Shown one piece after another: positions 11,701-23,700 of a DNA stretch of 64,000 bases. The stretch is taken from the NCBI GenBank assembly GCA_020796225.1, contig CM036761.1, forward strand, positions 39,058,428 to 39,122,427, read 5' to 3'. The notes below the pieces were generated by a model that saw only the letters and a list, made by a program, of their open reading frames with translations, ran no database searches and was not told the DNA's origin. The position numbers and the translations under genes were made by a program. Source of the DNA: Arion vulgaris. Lineage: Eukaryota > Mollusca > Gastropoda > Stylommatophora > Arionidae. The first letter of the stretch is position 1. Each line of letters begins with the position of its first letter.

Positions 11701-14700
11701 TCAAACAAAAATATCGACAAATTAATATTAAATTGTTATTGTGAACTAACGTGTGGATCACTTGTTTGTTTTACTCTATTGCAGTTAGAAGAAGTCATGC
11801 GACATAGCTGGGTACTGGTGTAAGTACCATTTATATTTATTCTTTCATTACTTGAAAGTTATTGCAAAGTTAGTTTGATGTGATAACAAACATTTATTTA
11901 AAAAACAGAATTACTTTTGTGAAACAGAAACAGGTAATGAAACTAACAAACCAACCACTAGGTCATAGACGAAATTTTTTTTACTTCGATCCAGAAGCAC
12001 TTGAGCTTTCAGCTCTTCGGCTCGGTGTCACGGACATCGTAACACTTCAGTTCGGTGCCACGAACACCGTAAATCTGGAGAACCTGTGGCTTTTCTGCCA
12101 GCCCGCGGAATTGAACCCGCATTCATAGGGAGCTTGTTACCCGTCGTCCAACGCGCTATGAACACGCTGGACAGGCGGGCGTCGTAGACGAAATAAGTAA
12201 CAAGCACACAATGATTAATTAAATATAATACAAATTACAAAAACCTCATTATAATAATGTGGTCCTCAACCACCATCTTCAACGGGAAACTATATGTTGA
12301 AGCAAAAATCCTGACACAGACAGCAGACTATACTAGAAAATCCTGACACAGACAGCAGACGATACTAGAAAATCCTGAATGTCAGTCTAAAATGAAGGAC
12401 CATTGCAGAAGAAGATGCGTTTATTATAATATCTACTTAAATCTCTACTACTTTAGCAACTTTACTACTTGTATGTATGGTTTGAATCCCTACAAGGGTC
12501 AACAGTTAGCAGAATTACATTCATCTTTGTTCCGAAGCACATGGGATTCGATGACATTGAGAGAAAGGGCAGGCTAGCTAGTTCTGTCACAGTATCGGGG
12601 GATAGCCAATGGATAGACGTGACATTCTGAACGTCCTCATAGAGTGTTGCCGCAAAGAGGACTTTTATCTAAACCACGCCAACAGCTAGATTGCAAGAAC
12701 TTGGGTTGAAGATTGGAGTAGCCAGAAAAGAGAAGCACAACAGACGTATGAGAAGACCCATCAATCAAAATTGAACTGGTACGGTTAGTTGCTGGACACT
12801 GTTGGAGATATTGCGAAGGAGATCAGAGCACCTTTGGACATGTCTGAAGTGCAATGAAGATATTCCAATTTGAAAGGAAAGGATCAAATAATAACAAAGC
12901 AGGCATTGAAGGGACAGGCAAATGTTTCAAGACATACGGGACGCCCTTTGGAAACCGTGAAGCGGACTTTACTGATGCGCAGGATAGAGCAGGATGGAGA
13001 AATTTGCTTGCAGTATTTAAGTAAGGTATAATTTTACGAGAGGAATACAATCATATATATGCCGTTTTTGTTCACGCTGGTATTTTTCATACTGTAGCAG
13101 CTAATTAATATAATTTTCACTTCCGCAGGCACAATTACGTCACATTTCATTATTTTGTATTTTTGCTATATATCTTATCGTTGAGAACAACTAGTGATTT
13201 TTGTATCCTATGTCCCTTTATCCTGAAATAGTTCAAATGCAACAAAAATCCATATCAGAGCTTTCCCTAAGGTGTTGTGGATCTCCAAATAAAGCATATT
13301 CCTATAATTGTACAGGACATGTTTGTACAAGTATGTAAATGTACAGAAATAAGGAGTTAATACGACCAATTATAAAATGAGAAGAGACAAAAAGAAGACA
13401 GAGAAGGATGCAGAAGAGTCCCAAAAATTACTTGTATATGAATATGTAACAATATGTGAAAATTGCTTTATTTTTAAAATACTTATCCAAAAATAGAAAT
13501 CACTAATAGTAAATGTATGTTTTATACAATGTTAAATTACCAATAACGTCTTGAAACAAAAGACTGTGCCTCATATCTTTTCGCTTTGTTTTGCTACTGA
13601 GCCGATGATGATATCTCACTTTTTTGCAGTTTATTCTGATTTTTTTTAAACAAGCATGTGGATTTTTTTATTTTATTTAAAGCAACAAATAAAAGAACAC
13701 AGCTTCAGAATAAACTCTGATTGGTAATTAAACTCGCACAGATTTAGGGAAGGCTCTGACTTGTAATATAAGGCTACCAGCATATGTGTTTGTCCGTAGT
13801 GATATATTTTGCAGTACTTACCACTGCATCTTTTAATTCTAGGGGATCTAAGCAAGATCTTGAAGCAGAATTACCCATGATGCAAATTGTACAGGTACAC
13901 ACATCAAATAAACATCATATAATTCCTCACATCCATCTTAGCCAATCAGTGGAGTACGTGCTGTATCATGTGACTTGTCAATCTAGGACCTCAGCTGTTG
14001 TTCGACTAGTTCCTGTTGTGAATTTAGTCTTTTTATTCCACGACATGATTCAGTTCTTTTTTTCATTTTTTTTTTTTTTCATTTTGGGTCTCAAGCAATG
14101 TAACTGAGAATCTAAAATCCTAGTTTTATATTTAGAAATGACGTCTATTACCTTCTGTCATATTGAATAACAGACTATAAATCAGTAATCTAGGTTTAAT
14201 AACTTGTATAAGATAGAAGTAAATATCAGTAATTTAGGTTTTCTATAAGTAAGATACTAGATAGACGTAGAAGAGTATCAGTAAAATACGAAAACATTAT
14301 CTAAGCCTTTAGTGGGTAGTGTGTATAATACTCAGTGGCGGCTCGTAGTCATTTTTGTTGGTGGGGCCAAACAAACATTTTCTGAAAAATTATGGTTTTG
14401 GGTTATATTTTAGTACTAATGTGAAGGTGTTGAATGAGGTCAAGACACAGAGAAAGCGTATCATCAATATAAGAAACTAGTGCTCTGGACATGAATGTGT
14501 AAAGTATACAAATTGAGGAGAAAAGACGCTGAATTTCAGACTGTAAATGATATTTTAACGTTATATATTCAGCTTTCAAAGCCAATTAGTATCAAGTTAA
14601 AAGCAATAATTATGAACAAATAATTTCTAAAGTAATAAGCACACGTTATTCATTATTTTTGGTGGGGTCAAGCGCCATTGGCCCTTAACGACGAGCCGCC

Positions 14701-17700
14701 ACTGACAATGCTAATATAAAGAAGTGTGTGTAGATATGTTTAGGGTATGTATTATTTATATGTGTACGTGGACGTTGTTGTTTATGAAGCTTAAACAAAC
14801 ACACACAAAATGTTAATATAAATGTCCTTTCTTTTTTTTCTGTTTAGCGCATCTTAAGAGTTCAGGTTAACGTACCAACCATATTTGTTAACCTACACCA
14901 CATCTCTCTTTGTTTTTTTTTCTAACACCAATGTAGAAGTCAGAAATATGTCATAGTGATCATGGAAACACATTATTTATTTTAACAGGGTCATGCGGTA
15001 TATTTTCTCAGTATGATGCAAGTCTTCGAAATTCCGCCCCTTAAATGTTTTTTTCTTTTAAATAACCTTCAATTGTGATTTTGATTTCGCTGCTTATGTC
15101 GCTCTCCATACGGTGCCGCCTGATGCGGTGCCTCTCTGTATCATAGTACAGCACGGTCCTGTATTTTAAGACATAATGCTAGACAAAATACTGTTAGAAC
15201 TTCATTCCTGGAATTAGCCTGAGGGAATGAAAATGACATTTTTTTCTGATCCAGAAGTACTTGAGCCTTCAGCTCTTCGGCTCGATGCCATGAACATCGT
15301 AACACTTTGGTTCGGTGCCACGAACACCATAAATCTGGAGAACCTGTGGCTTTTCTGCCAGCCCGTGGAATTGAACCGCACTCACAGGGGCTTGTCACCC
15401 GTCGCCCAACGCGCTACGAACACACTGGGCAGGTGGACAATGACATGTTTTAAAAGCGTAACTGGCAAAAGAGGCTGCATGCTATAAGGCTATGGCAGAG
15501 AGCCTGAATGAAATGATCGAGAAGTATGTTTGACGTGAATAAAATGTATGTAGTCCAACGCATAATCACTAATCGTTTCATAGAACTGGCCAGTGAAGCA
15601 GACGATAAGGTGTGAGAGGCTTTCATAACACAAATTGATAGGGATAAGTCACTTCATCAATTCTGACAGTTTTATTGGAGAATAAACAGCACAACCAACC
15701 AATCAGTTAGTCAATTTACAAGGCTCATTATGTGCCCTATTGACAATAGATATAGAAAATAGCAATGGTTCCTTCAATGTTTTATGGCTCAAACAAAAAA
15801 TGGTGACAAGGATGACTGTCATGAGATTATGAACGCTCTTCGTGATATTACTAATAGCGGGGAAGGTTATACTGATTTCAAGACAAAGGAGAATGTAGTA
15901 AAGACAGTCAGCCACAGCACTGCTCCAGAGCTTGACGATGTACTTCTTCTTCAAACGCTCCATATCAACCACTTGTTAAACCATTCTTTGTGACTTTTAT
16001 GTAATCTGAGCCTATGAGCGGGTGTACATTGTGAAAGTTATACGCCTACAAGTAGGCTATCACATCCGATTTCTGCGACGCTTTTTATTTACTATGGTAG
16101 CTTACCCAGACTCCTTCCTCTGTCACCTCTTACGACATGTCGTGTAGGTTGCAGTGATACTATTTTGCTCCTTGCAGCCCAGGTAACACACGGGCGGGAC
16201 AATGTTCAATATGACCCCATCAAATAACTTGACTAGATGGATAATCTGGTTGTGATGAATTTCAAAAACAGTATACGGAATGATATGGTATCGGAGGATT
16301 GGTTGCACAGCAATTTACAACCGCTCCATAAACACAGGAAGGATCATAGACTGTTCAGCAGCTACCGTATACTCACCTTGCAAAATGTATATGGATAAAT
16401 ATTGAGGAAAAAAGGGGCCAGAAAGGTAATATGTTACCTGGAGACAGACCATATCCTTCCTGATGCTCTGGGTTTCAACCGACCAATGAAAGAGTTAGTT
16501 GCAGCTTTTAAATCTTATTTGATAGGTTGAAAATATAATGTGTGCGTGTCGCTCTATCTGTCAGCATGTACCAGCAAATGGACCATCTCTCAAGACTTCT
16601 GAGTGACTCTTGAAGTATGTGACTTATACCTCAACGCTCCTCGTGGAACATAGTGCATCAACACTTTTCCCGGTCTCTGAATGTTTACTTTATGTGGCTT
16701 CCCGTGATAGTCCAGTAGTCTCTGTCTCTGCTCACTGTGGAGTCCTTTTTTTCTGCTTCCTTCTGGCAGCAATTTTTTTTTGTCAGAGATGAACTTGACT
16801 GTCCTATGTGTTGAGATACACTTCTTGGGAGCTTTTCATAGACTGTAAGAGATTATCCTCACTGCCCCCTTTCCCGGCATGACCAGCCTTTAGGAACATA
16901 CTCGTACAACGTGAGATTCAAAGCACTTCAAAATGTTGAATAAATCCTATAGCAAAAGGTTGCGGCACCTCATCCAACAGACGGCTTTTGAGCAAACTAA
17001 GTGCGACCATCTTATCCATCTTCCACTTCCCGACAATCAGTACTGTTGTCTGTCTGCTCTCTCGTTAGAGAAAACACACTAAGACAAGTACAGTATATCC
17101 ACGTGAGAATCTGAAATCTAAAAGCTTTGATAGCCGACATCAACTCGGACCGCAACCTACCATTTTCAACCTTCCGAAGCATCGACTGAGTCGGAAACAA
17201 TAATGGCCCAAGTAAGCGTAATCTCAAACAGCCATTGGATGGAGAACGGCAGTAACAGCCTCAACCTTCATCCTCATAATGGAAGTAACTGTCATGTATT
17301 CTCTTCTTTTTCTTCTTCTTCCCCCTTCGCCACTAGGAGGCATAGGTCCGCAACCAAGGCCTTCCAAACCCATCAATCCAAGGTTATCTTTTTCAGATCT
17401 CTCCACTCTCTCTCCATTTTCTTGTATCCTTGCGGAGCCTGTATTTTCGACTACTCTATATAGCGACCCTACTGAGCGCGATAGTTATATACCCCATCCG
17501 ATTTCTCCCAATGATGTATTTTCAAACCCATCATTTATCTCAAATAGTATTACTACTCTTGTATAGTGTGTATCTCTGGTCCACGATAACATAACAACGT
17601 ATTCGTGCCTGGCAGCTCCCATTTTCACTCCCATCTTCTTCACTCTAGATAGGGATGTAGATTTATAAATGTTTTCAAAGTCATCTATACAATCTGCCAA

Positions 17701-20700
17701 TTTTATGTCATAGATGATATTTGCACTATCCATTAACTGTCCTTCCTTGACCACGACTGTAACAGCCAGGTACATGTGATTTGCACGCTCATTATCTTGC
17801 ACTCGAGCATGCCCTGGTACAAAATTTAATGATTAAACGGGTCATTCAGGGTGTAATAAAACACCGAGTTTGTCAAGTGATTAGAATGTAGACTTTGTCA
17901 AGGGACTAGAATGACAGATTTACGATTGAATTAATTTGGAAATACACACCTCAGTTTATCCAACTGTAAATGAATTACATTGTTTACTCAGCTAGGGAAG
18001 TTGCTCAGGTAGAGAAGTTGCTTAGCTAGGGAGGTCGCTCAGCTAGGGAAGTTGCTCAGCTATGGAAGTTGCTCAGCTATGGAAGTTGCTCAACTAGGGA
18101 AGTTGCTCAACTAGGGAAGTTGCTCAGCTATGGAAGTTGCTCAGCTATGGAAGTTGCTCAGCTATGGCAGTTGCTCAGCTAGAGAAGTTGCTCAGCTATG
18201 GAAGTTGCTCAGCTAGGGAAGTTGCTCAGGTAGAGAAGTTGCTCAGCTATGGAAGTTGCTCAACTAGGGAAGTTGCTCAGCTATGGAAGTTGCTCAGCTA
18301 TGGAAGTTGCTCAACTAGGGAAGTTGCTCAACTAGGGAAGTTGCTCAGCTAGGGAAGTTGCTCAGCTAGGGAAGTTGCTCAACTAGGGAAGTTGCTCAAC
18401 TAGGGAAATTGCTCAGCTAGGGAAGTTAAAGGAAGTTAACGTGGATTAGAACAGACCACATCGTCTAAAAATGTAACAACGTATATATCCTCTACATATC
18501 ATAGTTGACACATAAGACGTTCACATGTGATCCTCATTACTACCGGTCTTCTTCCTATATTATCCATAATCTCCCATGTGTGTCAGCACTCTTTCATTTC
18601 CCTTTCCCCTGTTCTCTACTGGAGACATTCTACACGCAAATACTATATTCGCTGTGACTAAGTGATTAAACCCTTGCCTTGCGCGTCCACGGTCGGTGGT
18701 TCGAATCTGGACCGCGCCGTTCTGTTCACGAGTGCATTTTTTTCCATAGACCCCTACTATTCTTGACGGAGCTACGAAGTTCCTGCTTTGTGCATTACTC
18801 TTGGCAGATGGCGTGCCATTTCTGTGGAAAGGGACCGAGCCATAAAACCCGGTGCAATGAAGTCAATCCATCGGCTTTAAACACACCCCACCCCATCCTT
18901 TTTAATATGTTTTCAGTAGTCCTCAATATTTCACATTCCTATATTAATGATTAAAAATTAGTGACATAATCACAGTACTCCGGACAAGTCTATAGGTGTT
19001 CTGATCTTCTCCCGAATATCTTTACCAGCGCATAACAGCTAATCACATCCCTTTATTCTGTGTTGACCACTCAAATGTTTCTCGCCTCTAACAAAGTGTT
19101 CGTGTCTGGCAGTTCCGACTTTTTACTCACATCTTCTCTAGATAGGGATGCAAATTTAGAAATGTTTTCAAAGTCATCTATATGACCTGATTCTTTAATG
19201 ACATTGGTAATATCTGCACCTTACTTACTTATTTACTTATTCCTCTCCGCTTCTCGTGGAGCATATGGCCTCAACAGTTGCTCGCCACTCTTCTCGGTCT
19301 GGCTGTTTTCTTTATGGTCTCCCAGGATAGTCAAGCACTCTTCAGTGTCTCAAGAAGACTGCGTCTCCATATCTGTTTATGGTGTCCACTTTTTCATTTT
19401 CCTTGCGGATTCCACCCAAGTTGTTGTCTAGTGACACTCGACTGTGTCTTTCGTAGGGTATGCCCGACACATCGCCATGTTCTCCTCTTAACCTGGGTCA
19501 TCATGGGTTCCTGTGTGGTTCTGGAACCTAGATTCAATCCTGGCACTGATAATGCGGTCAGACACTGGTTCCCATTCCATCAGACTTTTGATCGCTTCTT
19601 TGGATAGCAGCAGGGCCACACCAGCTTCACGGGAATCATCTTCGTTTTCTTTTTCCCGAGTAGAGTAGCATTTCTCCTGTCTGGAGTCTTGTTTCCCCAA
19701 AGGCATTCCATATTGTTTGACATAATCCCTATCTGCACCTTACTTATATATATTCCTACATTACTATGTACTATTAGATTATATTGTCTTAATGCTAAAA
19801 TAACGTTTATACTGATAATTTAATTAGCATCAATTGGGACAGAAATGTGATGCCTTGTTTCACTTAAAATATAAGCCTCAACTTCCAGTGTCTGGAAATT
19901 ATATATGTAGATTAACGAGTCCACATAAATTTGTATACATACCTTTCAGACACACAAGAAAACGGTAACTCACATTTGCTCACACACTTTGTACCAAAAG
20001 TTTACTAACATGTTTATATTATTCTGTTTCTGTATGTGGTTGTTTAATTTGTTATGTACATCAGATAAATATTAGCTATAGTTTAATATCATATCTATAT
20101 ATATTTATAAATACATGCTTAGATATTCAAGGTTAGAATTGGTATATTTATTTTCAGCTATTTAGAAAGAGTTCATTTGCCTGAGACCCTGGTGTTTGTT
20201 TTACTACTTCTTTGGTTTTATTTCAATTAGATTTTATTTAAAACTGTTGTCCATTGTTTTGAATGTGACATGATAATAACTTGAACTTAGTGCATTATTT
20301 TATGATTTATAATTAACTTTGTTTTTAACTACCGTAATGCTTTTAATAAAATCACTTCTTAAGAAATTAAGTGTGTTTTAACATTGCACAATATTTACAA
20401 CAAAACAACAGTTAAAAAGACAATCAGGGGTCCCAGGATAGGATAGCAAAGTCATAAGACAATTTAATTAAACAGATATGTTAATTGCACTATTATTAAC
20501 TTTATTGTAATTAAAAGAATAATTAGAAATCAATTTCCTAAATTTCTGTCATTTGGCAGTATACACACAATTCTCTTTCAATGCTAACACAGATTAAACT
20601 ATATGTGAGCTGTGTTTAACGAATGGCAATCAACAAAGGTTGACCAGTTTTATTTTGTAGGGACATTAGTAGAGGGCAGGGTCCCAGGACGCAGACCATT

Positions 20701-23700
20701 AAGAAGATGGCTACAAGATATTAAAGAAACCATGAACATGACCATCGACGAAGTGGGTGAACTGGCAAGAGACAGGGTGAATTTCAGATGTGCTGCAAAG
20801 AGAGCTACATCCTATAAAGGATACGCACCTTGATGATGATGAGTGACATTAGTGCAAAATGTAGTTAATATTTCTGACAATAATTTATTGAGGGCAGTAT
20901 GGTATGTTATTTTACTTATGAAAGTTGTTGTAATTGTTATATAAACAAACAGTTAATTGTCACTGAATTGTATTTAAACAAACATCTATAATATTTTGAC
21001 ATAAAGAGAGGAGTGAGACAAGGATGCATTCTGTCACCAAGCCTATTTAACATCTACACAGAGAAAATCTTCAAACAACTAGAGGGAATGCCAGGACTAA
21101 AGATCAATGGGAAAATAATAAACAAATTAAGATATGCAGATGACACAGTATTGGTAGCAGAAAGTGAACAAGAATTACAAGAACTAGTGGACCAATTGGA
21201 CAGAACTAGCAAGGAATATGGATTAGACATTAACATACAGAAAACAAAAACTATGGTGATCAACAAGGAAATGGAAAACCTAAAATGAATATAAAAATAC
21301 ATGGAGAATTACTACATCAAGTAAAAAGTTTCTTATATCTTGGTCAGATGATAACAGATGATGGCAGATGTATAACAGAAATTAAAAGAGAATAGGAATG
21401 GCCAAAATTAACCAAGCAAACGACAACTCGATCTCCCTGGGGAAATCCCACTTCAAGAAGTAGAATCATACACATATTTGGGCAGCAACGTAGACAAAGA
21501 GGGTGGAACAGATAGAGATGTTAAAATAAGAATACAGAAGGCAAGAGGAGCTTTCATTGCACTGGGAAACATTTGGAAGTCCAAAGAAATCAAATCTAGA
21601 ACAAAAATTCGGATATTTAACTCTATAATGTTAAAGCAGTTCTACTGTATGGGTCTGAAACATGGAGAACAACTAAAACAATAGCGCATAAATTGCAAAC
21701 ATTCATCAACTGGTGTCTGCGCAGAATAGAGGGAATAAGATGGTATGATAGGGTCACAAATGAGGAACTTATGGAGAGAACGAGACAGATTCCAGTGAAC
21801 GAACAGGTTAAAAAAGACACTGGCGCTGGATAGGACACACTTTGCGAAACCGGAGGGGAATATAACAAGAAGGGTCCTTGCCTGGAAGCCGCAGGGACAG
21901 CGAAAGAAGGGAGGCCGAGAAATACATGGAGACGAGATTTGGAGGCGGAGATCAATAATATAAAGAAGAGCTGGAAGGAGCTGCAGGAGATAGCTAGAGA
22001 TAGGAAGACTTGGCATGAGTTGGTTGAGGGCCTATGCCCCAACCCCGGGTAAAAAGGCAAAGAGAGAGAAGAGAGAGAGGAATGGCCAAGGATAATTTCA
22101 ATAGTATGAGAAAGTTACTGACAAATTACAAACAGGCTAAAAATGAGAATGATCAAATGCAAACAATTATTAAGAGAAATAAAATTCAGACATGTAAAGT
22201 ATTTTGGGCACATAAAAAGACATGACACCATTATAAAATCTTTAGTAGAGGGGAAAGTTGAGGGGGAAGAGCAAGAGGAAGATCAAGAGATAAGTGGGAG
22301 GGAAACTTTAAGAAATGGACAGGTTACAGTCTGTCAGTGTGCAACACCAAGGCGAAAGACAGAGGATGCTCGAGATTCATTGCAGCCAATCTTCGATGTG
22401 GAGACGGCACCTGATGATGATGATAATATTTTATCTATTTAAAAAAGAAGAACCTAGTAAAAGGTTCATGACCAGAGACAAAGAACAAATGTCCTTCAAT
22501 ATCTTAATATTCACATGCAGATGCCCTTATTACTTATGATATAGCAACTTTCATAGAGGATAGAAAGTTATGGTATAATTTTTTCTTAAATATAGAGTAA
22601 TGTATGAACTGGGACTTTATTTCAAATTTCATTTACTATCAAATTATGAAAGTAGCTGCTGCACTAATACTCAAAACTTGAAACTTAGAACATATTTCAA
22701 TAGAAGTGAAATATAAAAGTAACTATTGCCCCAACCCTCATGACTTTGGGATATGTTCTCATATAGAATATGAAAACAAGTGCTGACCAACATGTCTGAC
22801 CTTATTTTTTCCACACTATTAAAATAAGAATAAAATGTGACCTATTGTTTGTTATGTAGGGAATTCAAGTCTCTTTAAGACGAGGCAAGCATTTCAATCT
22901 AAGGACGAATCTTGTTTTGGTTATATAAGAGCGTAACGGCCAACAAACTTGAAAAATAAGAATTAACTCCTTTTGGAGAATCCAAGTAGATTTAAGTAGA
23001 ATTACTTATGTGACCTTTTGTTAGTCTAATATTGAATGTAAATATGGAGCAGTTGTGACTCCAAAAGTAAAAATAAATATGATTTCAGATTCCTTGAAGA
23101 TTTTATTTTATTTTAAAAGAGAAAGCACTATTCCCCCACATATGACATCTAATATTGTTCACATTTTTCAATGTCACATGAATGTAGGTGTTAAACCCAT
23201 CAAATACTTTTCAGCAAAAAGAAACCACTTATTGCATCTTTTGAAATGATAATAAAACTAATCCAGTTTTTTACAGTTGATTGTGATTTGACAAGCCGAC
23301 TCCTGTGCTGCTGAACGTATATACCAATTTATTTTATTTAATCCTTTTTTTATTGGTTTCCTTGCAGATTTAAATATACATGTTTTATTTTTCCCTTCCC
23401 CTTCCTGTTCTGCCTTGCCAACTGTAGGGACACTATTGGCCATGTAGAATTAGAACTTCCAGTGGCTCAAGTAGTACAGGTGATTTGTTTTCTTAGATTT
23501 TATTTCCTGCCTACCAATCTCATTGTGCTTTTTATTTGTCCTTAAATTATTGAATTAATAAACTTTATTTGTTATTTTATATCTAAATTATGAAACAGCA
23601 GTATTATCTTTTAAATCATCTGTCTGTAACTGTGATAGTTTATTCAATATTAATAGTAATTAACTGTGTGTTATAAGAACATAACATACTATATACCTAT

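Noticed and set aside
17987..18427. CRISPR-like array
   Set aside because: Direct tandem units without spacers in an animal genome; simple minisatellite.
21623..22060. Minus-strand open frames of 124-145 residues
   Set aside because: Antisense of the nested LINE end at 21406-22077; equal to the shadow frames at 56 kb.
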